DNA of 64,000 nt, taken from the NCBI RefSeq assembly GCF_009363095.1, contig NZ_CP045295.1, positions 310,001 through 374,000 on the forward strand, written 5' to 3'. Each line of letters begins with the position of its first letter. The stretch's first letter is position 1. This DNA comes from Paenibacillus cellulositrophicus. Its GTDB lineage: Bacteria > Bacillota > Bacilli > Paenibacillales > Paenibacillaceae. The notes beneath the pieces were generated by a model. The model saw nothing but the letters and a program-made list of their open reading frames with translations. It made no database searches and was not told where the DNA came from. This document shows, piece by piece, positions 43,027-52,609 of this stretch. The position numbers were made by a program, and so were the translations under genes.

Positions 43027-43842
43027 GTGGGATACTATGTGACAGTTGAGCCGGGGGTACAACTCTATGTGGAGGACATCAACCCCGCAGGAAGCAAAAC
43101 AATCGTGTTTCTTCATGGCTGGCCGCTTAATCATGACCAGTTCGAATATCAGTTCAACGTGCTGCCGGGCATGGGTTACCGCTGCATCGGCATCGACTGG
43201 CGTGGCTTCGGCAAGTCGGACCGACCCTACGGTGGATATCATTTAGAACGGCTTGCGGACGATATTCGCGCCGTCGTTGATGCGCTGCAATTGAAAGACT
43301 TCGTGCTCGCCGGGCATTCGACCGGTGGGGCGATCGCGATCAAATACGTCGTGCGTTACAATGGTGGCGGCGTATCCAAACTCGTACTGATCGACGCGGC
43401 GGCGCCACGCGGCTTCACCAAAGAGACGGCAGCGCAGCTGCTGAAGCAGTCGTTGAACGACCGGGCAAACATGATGCTCGGCGTGACCAACATTTTTTTC
43501 TTCCGGTACATCAGCAAGCCATTCGCAGACTGGTTTATTCAGATGGGCATGCAGGCTGCCGGGTGGTCGACGGCCGCGATCATCGTCATGCTGCGGGACT
43601 TTGATTTAACTGCTGACCTGTCACACATCCAGGTTCCAACGCTGATCGTGCATGGCATTCACGACCAGGTCATTCCATTCAGCCAGGCGGAGGAGATGCA
43701 GCGGTTAATCCCTCATTCGCAGCTCGTGCCGTTCATGTACAGCGGCCACGGCTCATTCTACGACGAACGCGACAAGTTTAATGAGGTCTTGCAGGAGTTC
43801 GTCGGGAATGCACGGCTCGCCCCGCTGCGGGTACCGCAGTAG
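43027..43842 (+). CDS. alpha/beta hydrolase (non-haem haloperoxidase-like)
   Basis: This 271-residue hydrolase has VFLHGWPLNHDQFEYQF as oxyanion region, GHSTGG (about residue 96-101) with the nucleophile serine, the aspartate in HGIHDQVIPF and the final histidine in YSGHGSFYDE. This is the intact triad of haloperoxidase-like or perhydrolase-type enzymes. A GTG start at 43027 follows GGAGG. A strong terminator follows at 43862. Substrate unknown. Confidence 0.8.
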   Translation: MGYYVTVEPGVQLYVEDINPAGSKTIVFLHGWPLNHDQFEYQFNVLPGMGYRCIGIDWRGFGKSDRPYGGYHLERLADDIRAVVDALQLKDFVLAGHSTGGAIAIKYVVRYNGGGVSKLVLIDAAAPRGFTKETAAQLLKQSLNDRANMMLGVTNIFFFRYISKPFADWFIQMGMQAAGWSTAAIIVMLRDFDLTADLSHIQVPTLIVHGIHDQVIPFSQAEEMQRLIPHSQLVPFMYSGHGSFYDERDKFNEVLQEFVGNARLAPLRVPQ

Positions 43843-43861
43843 CAACACGAAAAGCAAATTG

Positions 43862-43896
43862 AAAAAACGACAGCCTTTATCCGGCTGTCGTTTTTT
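43862..43896. terminator. strong bidirectional terminator
   Basis: AAAAAACGACAGCC pairs with GGCTGTCGTTTTTT around a 7-base loop, the cleanest bidirectional terminator in the window, between the convergent hydrolase and GH20 genes. Confidence 0.85.
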
Positions 43897-43963
43897 CGCT
43901 TCCCTGATGATGCACAAGTTGGTCAAAGAAGGTATCTCATCCCTCACAAAGAACTCTATAAAA

Positions 43964-46900
43964 TCATTTGGATTGCATGCCGTTCACCAAATCTCGCAGC
44001 GGCCCCAGTTCGGCCGTCGCGTCGTACGGATAACGATTCAGCACCTGTAGCAGCAGTTTACGCAGCGTTCCGTCGTCCGTTTTCTTCAGAAGATCTTCCA
44101 TCTGCGCAATCAGCTGCTTGTAATCCTGAATATGATCGGGTCCGTACACCTCGAACTCAAAGAAGGAGTTTCCGAATACGGTGGCGCGTTTCACTCCCTG
44201 GAATTTGACGTAACGCGCCTGCTGCGGATCGAACGTAATGATATCCAGAAGATTGCCCTTAGAGGTGATCATTCCGTCACCGCCGGACACATTCGTCCAA
44301 TTCGTTTTGTCCACAGATACGAGCAGCTGGTATTTTTCGGCGTAGGCTCCTTGCCACTTGATGATGACCTTGCCGACGTCTTTTGGCTTGCCCAGATCGA
44401 CGATAAACCACGCGTCATCCACGTAAGCGCTCGACCATCTGGACAGTGGAGACATATCCCCGTCAACCGCCTTGTCGGAAGAGTAATACGGGAATTCGAG
44501 TTCAGACGACTCCGTAGCCTGATGGAGCGCCAAATTATCGCCGCTCAGCAGCTCGATTGGTTTGTTGTAGATCATGACGTTATCCAGCACGCCCTTAAAC
44601 GCATTCGTTTCACTTCCGATCCGGAGCGTCGGCAGCACAAGGGTATTTAATTTCGGATATTGTTCCTCCAGCCTTTCCACGTATTCGTCCAGATTAACGA
44701 ACAGTGTCACGCCTTTTTTGTCGCCCTTCAGCGTGATATGCGTCCACTTGCCTTCCGGAACCGAGTAGTTAAACGTACTGTCGTAATGCTCCTTCGTGAA
44801 ACCAAGCTTGCCGCTGCTGCCTTGCTTCAATTTTAGCGTTCCAGCCGGTGATTCCATCAATACAGCGTTATCGGGATTATTTTTGTCGGGTTTGATCCAC
44901 ATCGAAACCGTCCAGCCGAAACCTAAGGCATCGATCGGCGTTTGAATATAGCTCTTCCCGCCATTCAGTCGAACACCATTGCCGTATTTTCCTTCCATCA
45001 TATTGACGTTCACGCCCTTGCCGTCAAAACGGTTGCCGGATTCATCCTTGAATTTGTCTTCAAAAAGATACGAAATGACTTTGTTTTCATTGTTGCTTAC
45101 TGTGATTGTATGGGACATGTCGGCGTTTGGCGCATCGGCGATTGCCTTCGCCCGCTGCTCGAATTTCTCATAGGATCGGTCATCCCTCGTCCCGGTCCAC
45201 ATTTTTTCCGAAACTGCTTGAATTCCCGGAAGCAAACGTTCATGCGAATCGTCCATCGACAGGCCGTTGGCTTCGGACACGTCATTCCATAAGCAGAACA
45301 TACCGCCTTTGACGCGCGGGTGGCCGTAAGGAAGTGTCGTTGTTTCCCACTTCACCGGCTCCCACTCATTGTAGATGAATTGGGAATTCAAATAGTCGCC
45401 GTATAGAGTAGGGACGATGTACAGGAATACGTTTTGGGTGTTGATGACGTCATAGCCGAGATCCACTGCCTGCTGCGGAGAACCATAAGGTTCATGCCAA
45501 ATGTTCATGGTAGCTTCGGTGCTGACCGGCGTCGTGCCGTTATGTTGTGTAAGTTCGCCCCACAAATGCGGATGTTTGCCTTTGCTGTTGATGTGCTTGA
45601 TCAGCGTATCCATATATCCGCGGAACACTTCGGTATTTCCACCGTATTCGTCTGCGCCGATGTTGACGTCCGGACCGATGAACGTCGGATCATTTCCTTC
45701 CACATATTCATCCCATAAAGATTTAACGAACTGAACGGTTTCCGGTTTGGTAATATCGAGCCCCCGGTCATTTCCAAGCGCCGGATTGTAGGAAGTGAAC
45801 GCTCGGGAATGTCCCGGCGTATCGATTTCCGGAATGATGTTTATGCCGTATTCCATGCCCAGCAGCTGCAGATCCTTAAATTCCTGCTTCGTATAATGGC
45901 CGTTCGGACTTGCCAGCCCTGGATAGGTCGTGCTTTCTAGACGGAAGGCGGCCGTTGTGCCGTCCGCAAACGGTGTGCCGACGTCATCGTTCAAATGGAT
46001 TTGGAATGTGTTCATTTTGTACCAGGACAACAATTTCACATAATTTCGGAGAAAATCGATCGTATAAAACTTGCGTGCGACGTCGATCATCAATCCGCGC
46101 TGGGCGTATTTCGGATAATCTAAGGCTTCGCCTCTCGGAATCGTCCGGTCCGGATGCTGCTTGATGATTTGCAGCGCGGTTCTCGTACCGTAAAACGCTC
46201 CTTTGGCGGACACGGAAGCGATCGAAACGTAATCGCCGACCTTGAACCGGTTGCCTTCTTCGCCGAGCCTTGTCAGGGATGGATCGATGGACAAGTACAA
46301 ATCACCAGCTTTCGGTTTGCCGGCCACAATCTTGAGATCTTCCCCGGTCAAATCCAGCAAATCCCGGCGGGTCAGCTCGGCCGCATTCCGCAAAGCGGAT
46401 TCGTCTTGCGGATTCACGACGATACGCGAAGAGTTTTTCAACCTAAACTCGCCGGTATCCCCGTACCATTCCTGCAGGGACGGAATGACGTCCGGTTCGG
46501 CGTTCCGGTCCGGAGTTTGCTTATGCAGTCCCGGCACCACAACGGGAATATTCCCCGAAACCAGCTTCCGGTTCGGGTCTTTCTCATCTTCCGCTTGTAC
46601 GATGAGATTGACTTTGGCATCCACCAGCGGCGTACGGATTTGGCCGTCCTGGTCGATAACAGGCTGGCGGTCGCTTCCATACAGGCTGATTTGATAACCC
46701 TCGGGCACGTCCACATCCGACCAATCGAGTTTCGTTTGTCCAGGCTGGATCTTCAATGACGCAGAGACATTGTCGATAATCGTTTGCAAATCATGTAATT
46801 GGTACACTTCGAACTCATAAAAAGAGTATCCGTACAGCGTGCCTTCGACAGGCGCCCGTTTGACACCCTGGAATTTTACGTACCTTGCCTCGCGCACAGA

Positions 46901-47485
46901 GAAGTCGATCGTTTCGACACCACCTTTGCATTGTATTATGCCGTCATTATCCCTGACGTTCTCCCAGTTCTCACCGTCGGCCGACACAAGGATTTTGTAA
47001 GTGTCGGCAGGGGTTTGCCAGCGAATGACGACGCGGTCGATATCCTGCGGTTCGCCAAGATCAACGTAAAACCACTGTTCATCTTCTATTGCGGAAGACC
47101 ATCTGGTGTTTCCTTTTCCGTCCACGGCAAGCTCCGGATTCAAATAGTCTACTTCGTTGCCGGAAGCGAAAACCGGTTTATTCAGAGCCAAATTGGTCCC
47201 GCTGAACGTGGAGGATGCAGCCATCAGGCTGGCGGCTTCATCCTCCTGAGGCCCGTTTGTGGGCGTACCGGAATCCTGGCCGTAAACGGCATCGGTGATG
47301 TTTGGAGGCTTTTCCCCATTTTCCTCTCCCACCTGTTGCAGCAGGTCATTTAGCCCAACAGCTGAAGCATGCATGATGTCCTGAGTTTCGGGCTTCGCGA
47401 GCGCGGCTGTCGGTTGAACGGCAGGCGTCAGCATAACAGCAGCGGCTAGCAGTACAGAACAGGCTTTCATTTTTGTTTTCTTCAT
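43964..47485 (-). CDS. secreted GH20 beta-N-acetylhexosaminidase with discoidin and LamG modules
   Basis: This 1173-residue enzyme has an N-terminal signal (MKKTKMKACSVLLAAAVML). In order it carries a discoidin/F5-8C module (about 95-230), a linker with Ig-like sheet (240-320), the GH20b domain (335-455), the GH20 barrel (460-785) with the catalytic Asp-Glu pair in NIGADEYGG (D612, E613), a LamG-like module (800-975), a second discoidin module (985-1115) and a C-terminal helical tail. It hydrolyses terminal GlcNAc or GalNAc by substrate-assisted catalysis. The start is the ATG with GGAGG five bases away. It is downstream of an ABC transporter and oxidoreductase and has a cre site in its leader. 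No cell-wall anchor was recognised, so export into the medium or loose cell association is likely. Confidence 0.9.
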   Translation of the reverse strand: MKKTKMKACSVLLAAAVMLTPAVQPTAALAKPETQDIMHASAVGLNDLLQQVGEENGEKPPNITDAVYGQDSGTPTNGPQEDEAASLMAASSTFSGTNLALNKPVFASGNEVDYLNPELAVDGKGNTRWSSAIEDEQWFYVDLGEPQDIDRVVIRWQTPADTYKILVSADGENWENVRDNDGIIQCKGGVETIDFSVREARYVKFQGVKRAPVEGTLYGYSFYEFEVYQLHDLQTIIDNVSASLKIQPGQTKLDWSDVDVPEGYQISLYGSDRQPVIDQDGQIRTPLVDAKVNLIVQAEDEKDPNRKLVSGNIPVVVPGLHKQTPDRNAEPDVIPSLQEWYGDTGEFRLKNSSRIVVNPQDESALRNAAELTRRDLLDLTGEDLKIVAGKPKAGDLYLSIDPSLTRLGEEGNRFKVGDYVSIASVSAKGAFYGTRTALQIIKQHPDRTIPRGEALDYPKYAQRGLMIDVARKFYTIDFLRNYVKLLSWYKMNTFQIHLNDDVGTPFADGTTAAFRLESTTYPGLASPNGHYTKQEFKDLQLLGMEYGINIIPEIDTPGHSRAFTSYNPALGNDRGLDITKPETVQFVKSLWDEYVEGNDPTFIGPDVNIGADEYGGNTEVFRGYMDTLIKHINSKGKHPHLWGELTQHNGTTPVSTEATMNIWHEPYGSPQQAVDLGYDVINTQNVFLYIVPTLYGDYLNSQFIYNEWEPVKWETTTLPYGHPRVKGGMFCLWNDVSEANGLSMDDSHERLLPGIQAVSEKMWTGTRDDRSYEKFEQRAKAIADAPNADMSHTITVSNNENKVISYLFEDKFKDESGNRFDGKGVNVNMMEGKYGNGVRLNGGKSYIQTPIDALGFGWTVSMWIKPDKNNPDNAVLMESPAGTLKLKQGSSGKLGFTKEHYDSTFNYSVPEGKWTHITLKGDKKGVTLFVNLDEYVERLEEQYPKLNTLVLPTLRIGSETNAFKGVLDNVMIYNKPIELLSGDNLALHQATESSELEFPYYSSDKAVDGDMSPLSRWSSAYVDDAWFIVDLGKPKDVGKVIIKWQGAYAEKYQLLVSVDKTNWTNVSGGDGMITSKGNLLDIITFDPQQARYVKFQGVKRATVFGNSFFEFEVYGPDHIQDYKQLIAQMEDLLKKTDDGTLRKLLLQVLNRYPYDATAELGPLRDLVNGMQSK

Positions 47486-47585
47486 TGGTCCCTCCATGCA
47501 TGGTTTGGTTTGATGGAAAAGCCTTATATTATCTCGTCAAACGAATGGATCCCCCCTTTCACAGAATTCGGCACATGTCTTGTAT

Positions 47586-47599
47586 TGTAATCGCTTTCA
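47586..47599. promoter_or_regulatory. cre site (CcpA operator) upstream of the GH20 gene
   Basis: TGTAATCGCTTTCA matches the cre consensus TGWAANCGNTNWCA at every fixed position. It is 101 bases before the GH20 start codon, suggesting glucose repression of that gene from its own promoter. Confidence 0.75.
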
Positions 47600-47769
47600 A
47601 AAAAAACAAAATTCTCGTTCCCACTTCCTTCATTACTCGCGAACTTACGCAGCATCCGGGGCACACACTTTCCAAGCCCGGACGCCGCGGATATCCGCCA
47701 TGATTACTTCGCAGCGAGTGATTCTATTGAATATTAGGCTTTCCCACATCGTCTCACAGATTTCAACAA

Positions 47770-49044
47770 TCAAACGCCCGCTTCTTCCTTCTGATACATC
47801 TCTGTCAGCTTGATGCTTCTGCCCTGCTGCAGACGAGAGCGTTCGGAAGCGAAGGCCATCAAATGGCTTTGCAAGGAAGCTGTAGCCGATGTAAGGCCTT
47901 GGGTCATGTTGTGATCAAACTTATGTACATTTTGGAGGAAGGAGCTCACCATGCGCTCATCCCCTCCGCCGTGACCGTCTCCCTGAACGCTGCATTTAAT
48001 TTCAATCTCTTCTCCCGTCGTATAGCGGTACAGCGTAAATGAGCCCTTATCCATATCGCCAATGATCTCACCCTGCGTGCCCATAATCTGCACACGGCGA
48101 GTAGCGCTCTGGGTTAATCCCGACATAATAAAGCTAGCGTTGGCACCGCTGGCAAATTCCATATTGACGACCTGATGGTCGACAACATTGTTATCGCAGC
48201 GATAGACGCAGCGGCCGAACGGTCCTTCCCTAAGCGCCCGGATAATGCCTTCCTGTGATAAATCGTGCGTCATATAGCGCGCCCAATGATCGGCAGGCTG
48301 CTCCAAATACATTTTAATCGCTGAAAAGGCACATTCCCTCTCTGCTTCGCAACCATTGATGCAGCGGTCGGCTGCACCCTCCGGCGCGTTCTCGGCTTTA
48401 AAATGAAGCAATGAGCCAAAGGAGCTGACCGCTGTGCACGGCTCATCAATCAGCCAGGAAATGAGGTCCAGGTCATGGCAGGATTTGGCCAAAATCATCG
48501 GGCTTGTTTCCTCGGAGTTACGCCAATTGCCGCGTACGTAGCTATGAACCATATGGTGATAGCCTACGTTCTCTGTCAGCTGAATGGTGCCGATTGCCCC
48601 CAGCTCCCCATCCTCGATGCATTTCTTGATGCCCGACCAGAACGGGGAATAACGAAGCACATGCGTGACCGCCAGCAAACGCTTATTCGTAAGAGAAGCT
48701 TGCTCCAGTTCGATGCATTCCTGCACATTAGGTGACATCGGTTTCTCCAGCATGACATGGTAGCCAAGCTCCAGCGCTTTCAATGCGGGTATATAATGCA
48801 TCCGATCAAGCGTGCAGATAATCATCACGTCGGCTATTTTTCCCTGCTCGAATGCTTGTTCCCATGAATGATAAACATGCTCTTCAGCGATTTGATGAAT
48901 CTCGGCAAAATGTTGTCTGCGTTCATCATCCGGCTCGGCAACTGCAACAAACTTCAGCTCATTCGGAAATTTCTCCGCATACGGTCCATAAATGTATCTT
49001 CCTCTACTGCCTGCGCCTAATAGTACAGCCGTTAATGCTTCCAA
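47770..49044 (-). CDS. Gfo/Idh/MocA family oxidoreductase
   Basis: This 424-residue NAD(P)-dependent oxidoreductase has AVLLGAGSRGRYIYG in the Rossmann fold, then HVMLEKPMSPN, the EKP motif with the catalytic lysine, and VTHVLRYSPFW. A cysteine cluster C-x3-C-x5-C (CINGCEAEREC) lies in the C-terminal domain, possibly metal-binding, followed by CVYRCDNNVVDHQ. The start is TTG at 49044 behind AGGGGG. Upstream ATGs lack a site or overlap this site. It is between the response regulator and GH20 genes, so it probably acts on the sugar derived from the imported glycan. Confidence 0.8.
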   Translation of the reverse strand: MEALTAVLLGAGSRGRYIYGPYAEKFPNELKFVAVAEPDDERRQHFAEIHQIAEEHVYHSWEQAFEQGKIADVMIICTLDRMHYIPALKALELGYHVMLEKPMSPNVQECIELEQASLTNKRLLAVTHVLRYSPFWSGIKKCIEDGELGAIGTIQLTENVGYHHMVHSYVRGNWRNSEETSPMILAKSCHDLDLISWLIDEPCTAVSSFGSLLHFKAENAPEGAADRCINGCEAERECAFSAIKMYLEQPADHWARYMTHDLSQEGIIRALREGPFGRCVYRCDNNVVDHQVVNMEFASGANASFIMSGLTQSATRRVQIMGTQGEIIGDMDKGSFTLYRYTTGEEIEIKCSVQGDGHGGGDERMVSSFLQNVHKFDHNMTQGLTSATASLQSHLMAFASERSRLQQGRSIKLTEMYQKEEAGV

Positions 49045-49144
49045 TGTTCTTCCCCCTTGCATATACAATGGCATCGATCATGATTTCATTGTAAGGGGTG
49101 ACCCCGCGCACCAAAAGAGATCAATGATTACATTCCATATACAT

Positions 49145-50827
49145 TTATTGACCTTGCTGCATCGTTTCGGCGCGGGCCGTACGAAAATCCTGAGGTGTCA
49201 TATCATTTTGCTTCTTAAAGAAGCGGATAAAGGCAAGCGCTGAATTGTAGCCGAGCTTGGCGGCAATTTCATTGACCTTCATGGATGTATTGAGCAGCAT
49301 GTCCTTGGCAATAACATTGCGGTAATCATTTACGTATTTAGACAGTCCAATGCCCGTGATCTGCTTGTAAAGCCTTGATAAATAGGATGGATTCAAACTG
49401 ACATAATCTCCAAGCGCGGTTAGGGATATATCATCCGCAATATGCTCCTCTATATAGCGATGCACCTTATGGACGACCTCTGCGGGCAGCTCTGTTCCTC
49501 TAATCGCATTCCATTCAAAAAAGCAGTCTGTAATTTGCCAATAGTATGGAATGAGCTCCGTCCATGAAGAGGTTTTCTCCTGGCGGAACAGCAGATCCAA
49601 ATTCATCTGGGTATTTATGTAATCTCGCATCTCTTTATTTTTGTGCAAATGCGCCAGAAAAACCGCAGATAGGGAATGGTACAGCTCAACCTTTCGCCCA
49701 TCCGGAGTATCCGGATCTTTCCAGCTGTCTGTCAATTCAACAAACAGTTTATTGAACTGCTCCCGGTGATTATTTTCAAGACAGCTCATCAGCAGCTGTA
49801 CACGAGCGTGGAACATGCCGTCATGATAGCTTTTTGCCCTCTCTTTTTCTTCGGACTTCTGAATATCCTGATCGGTCATGATGATTTCATGGAACAAGCC
49901 ACGGCCTTGCATAAGACCGTATTTCATCGCATGAAAACGATCCGACAGCCGATTCCATGGAACGGCCTCGCTGCCAATTAAAAAAGATACGGAGAGACTC
50001 AGCAACTTTTTGCTGGTAGCCTGTATCGTCTCCAAATTGCCGCTCACATAGCGGTATGCCCGGGTCCATTCCATCGTACCGGTATCCGCCGTTAGCTCCG
50101 GGCTGGCTTTGGGCTGAAAGATCCATACCATTTTGTTCATGTCAAATACGACGGAGAAGCAGCGCAAATGGGCGGATACATATTCATCGGCGATATTTTG
50201 AAGAGCGTAAGCGAGCAAAGCCTTGTCCGGCGCCGTGAACATTTCTTTCCAGGCATCGATCCTGCCAAGCAGTAAATAGACCGGCAGCGATGCGTCGAGC
50301 GGAATGTCCATTTCCGCAAAAGCGTCCCGAAGCTGCTGCTCCGTCAACATCTTGCCTTGAACTAAACCCCAAATATATTCCTTCTGCAAGGAGGGCAGCG
50401 CTATTCTCATTTTGGACTGGGCCCGCAAGATCATTTGCGCCTGATCCTGTTCCTCTTCAATTTCCTCTATCGCCCGCTCAACGGTATGAATGATCTTCTC
50501 GTCGCTCTCCACTTTCAGCAAATAATCAAAAGCCCCAAACGTCAGGGCACTCTTCGCATAGTGAAAATCATTGTACCCTGTCAATAAAATTACTTTGCAC
50601 TTCGGCCACTGAGATTTTATTTCCTGCAGCAGCTCAATTCCCTCTATGCCAGACATTTTAATATCCGAAATCACAATATCCACTCGGTGATGAGATAGTA
50701 CCTCCAATGCCTCATCGCCGGAATAGGCCTTCATGACTTCAAGCTCCAAATGATTCGTCTTCTCGAACAACTCCAGAAGACCATCTACGATAATCGGCAG
50801 ATCATCTACGATTAGAAGCCTGTACAT
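49145..50827 (-). CDS. YesN-type AraC response regulator
   Basis: This 560-residue response regulator has a receiver domain (1-120) with the phospho-acceptor aspartate D55 in VISDIKMSGIEG, acidic pair DD at 8-9 and lysine in the KxxD region, a long middle region and a C-terminal AraC helix-turn-helix pair (about 460-555, KVHRYIEEHI to QNDMTPQDFR). GGAGG lies before the ATG. It follows the kinase gene by 12 bases. This type usually activates the adjacent ABC transporter. Confidence 0.85.
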   Translation of the reverse strand: MYRLLIVDDLPIIVDGLLELFEKTNHLELEVMKAYSGDEALEVLSHHRVDIVISDIKMSGIEGIELLQEIKSQWPKCKVILLTGYNDFHYAKSALTFGAFDYLLKVESDEKIIHTVERAIEEIEEEQDQAQMILRAQSKMRIALPSLQKEYIWGLVQGKMLTEQQLRDAFAEMDIPLDASLPVYLLLGRIDAWKEMFTAPDKALLAYALQNIADEYVSAHLRCFSVVFDMNKMVWIFQPKASPELTADTGTMEWTRAYRYVSGNLETIQATSKKLLSLSVSFLIGSEAVPWNRLSDRFHAMKYGLMQGRGLFHEIIMTDQDIQKSEEKERAKSYHDGMFHARVQLLMSCLENNHREQFNKLFVELTDSWKDPDTPDGRKVELYHSLSAVFLAHLHKNKEMRDYINTQMNLDLLFRQEKTSSWTELIPYYWQITDCFFEWNAIRGTELPAEVVHKVHRYIEEHIADDISLTALGDYVSLNPSYLSRLYKQITGIGLSKYVNDYRNVIAKDMLLNTSMKVNEIAAKLGYNSALAFIRFFKKQNDMTPQDFRTARAETMQQGQ

Positions 50828-50839
50828 GGCGATTCCTCC

Positions 50840-52570
50840 TTAGCTCATGCTCAGTTTAATAATAGCTTGAAGCCCGCCAAGCTCAGAGCGTGATACGGTA
50901 ATCCCAAACTCTTCTCCATAACGAAGCTGAATTCTGCGATGAACATTAAACAGGCCGGTTGTCTCCTCAATCTGGTTCGTTGAATAACGCAGCCTCTTGT
51001 CAAGCGCTTCGATCTCCTCGTCCGTAATGAACTCGCCGTTATCTTCTACATAAATGTAAAAGGCATCATTTCGCAGTTTGCTGTGCACCCATAGCTCGCC
51101 TGTGCCCAGCATATTGCCGAGAGCGTATTTATAAGCATTCTCAATAATAGGCTGTAGAATCAATCGGGGCACTTCAATCGGCTGGGCTTCGACGTCAAAC
51201 AGCACTTGTATTCGATCCCCGTAACAAATCGACTGCATCTCCACATAAGTTCGGGAATGCTCAAGCTCCATCTCCAGCGGAATGTTGTCATCATGATGGC
51301 GAGTAATGAACTGAAAATATTGCCCGATGTATAAACAAAACTGGTAGGCTTTTTCCTTCTGGCTATCGGATTTAATCAAACGGCAAAGCACGAAAAAACA
51401 ATTATATAAAAAATGAGGATTAATTTGCGATTGCAATCTTTTCAGCTCCGAACGCTGCGTGCGAATTTGCTGCTCATAATTTTCCTCAATCAGTGTTTTC
51501 AAAGATTTCACCGTATCGTTAAAAGCCTGGTATAAATAGCCGAACTCATCCTTCCTGCGGTCGATCAGGATCGGCTCCAGCTCGTTTTGCTGCATGCGCC
51601 GGAAAGAACGCACCAGCTTGATCAATGGACGGTATATTAACCGGATTAAAAAGTAGGTAAAGAAAAATACAATAAAAACGGCAAGCAAGCAGGCCCACCA
51701 AAATAAAGCTTGATATACCTGCAATGAACCGAGAATCATCTCTTCCGGTATGCTCGTTACCATGTAACAATTCCAGAGGCTGGAATACTTGAATACGGTT
51801 AGAAATCGCTTGTTTTTATAATGGATCGTATCATAACCTTCATTCACGTTCGCTGCCTGCTTTTCAAAAGCCAGCCGCTTCATCAGATCATGCAATTCAA
51901 TGTCGGAGCCGCTATTGATATCCCAGTCGCGCTCCAGATTAAACAATACGGTCTGTCCTCCCCTGCTATTGCCGATTTGCGCTAAGGTCTCTTTAATTTT
52001 GCCGGTTGAGAGCTCTACGCCTACCACATAGAGCGGGTCTTTTTTGCCTGCAGGGTACTGCATCGTAATAAACAGCCGGTCCTGCCAATAAATAAAAGGC
52101 CCCGTATAAAGCTTCTTGTCTGGCTGCATCGCTTCATATTCTTCCGCATTCAGCTTGGTTTCATAGCTGTTGCTCAGCACCGTGCGCTCGATCTGCGGAA
52201 TGTACGCCTTCGACTCGCGAATAAACGGACTGGAATTTTTCATTAAATCCAAGCGGTGCTGAATATCCAATATTTTATAAGACCGCTCATAGAAGTTCAT
52301 CTGCTCACCTGTCGCCGCTACTTCCATTAAATCCCTGTCCATGACGTAGTTAGGTAAATATCGGCTGATCCGGTCTGCTTCCTGATCCAAAGAGTCTAGA
52401 TAAAACCGTGTCGTATTCAGAATCGAATCGGATATTTCACTGCGGATATGATTGGCCCCTTGCTCATTCATCATCCAGGTAATAGCCATAAGCGGCAGCA
52501 AGGCCGCCAAAAAGGCGGCCATTATTTTTTTGAATATAGAGGAATCCTGTAAAAAGAATATACTTTTCAT
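50840..52570 (-). CDS. YesM-type sensor histidine kinase
   Basis: This 576-residue kinase has membrane helices at about 16-36 and 284-308 framing an extracytoplasmic sensor domain, a HAMP domain (310-360), the His_kinase domain with H386 in SQINPHFLYN, and an ATPase domain with IENAYKYALG. This is the YesM/LytS family. The sensor domain probably detects an oligosaccharide or the solute-binding protein. AGGAG precedes the ATG. It pairs with the RR gene 12 bases downstream. Confidence 0.85.
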   Translation of the reverse strand: MKSIFFLQDSSIFKKIMAAFLAALLPLMAITWMMNEQGANHIRSEISDSILNTTRFYLDSLDQEADRISRYLPNYVMDRDLMEVAATGEQMNFYERSYKILDIQHRLDLMKNSSPFIRESKAYIPQIERTVLSNSYETKLNAEEYEAMQPDKKLYTGPFIYWQDRLFITMQYPAGKKDPLYVVGVELSTGKIKETLAQIGNSRGGQTVLFNLERDWDINSGSDIELHDLMKRLAFEKQAANVNEGYDTIHYKNKRFLTVFKYSSLWNCYMVTSIPEEMILGSLQVYQALFWWACLLAVFIVFFFTYFLIRLIYRPLIKLVRSFRRMQQNELEPILIDRRKDEFGYLYQAFNDTVKSLKTLIEENYEQQIRTQRSELKRLQSQINPHFLYNCFFVLCRLIKSDSQKEKAYQFCLYIGQYFQFITRHHDDNIPLEMELEHSRTYVEMQSICYGDRIQVLFDVEAQPIEVPRLILQPIIENAYKYALGNMLGTGELWVHSKLRNDAFYIYVEDNGEFITDEEIEALDKRLRYSTNQIEETTGLFNVHRRIQLRYGEEFGITVSRSELGGLQAIIKLSMS

Positions 52571-52609
52571 CGTTTGTTCTCCTGTGCCCGAGATCTACGA
52601 CCTTCCTGC

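Noticed and set aside
44132..47353. Several plus-strand frames of 170-200 codons opposite the GH20 gene
   Set aside because: Shadows of the GH20 codon bias. No start signals, no known domains.
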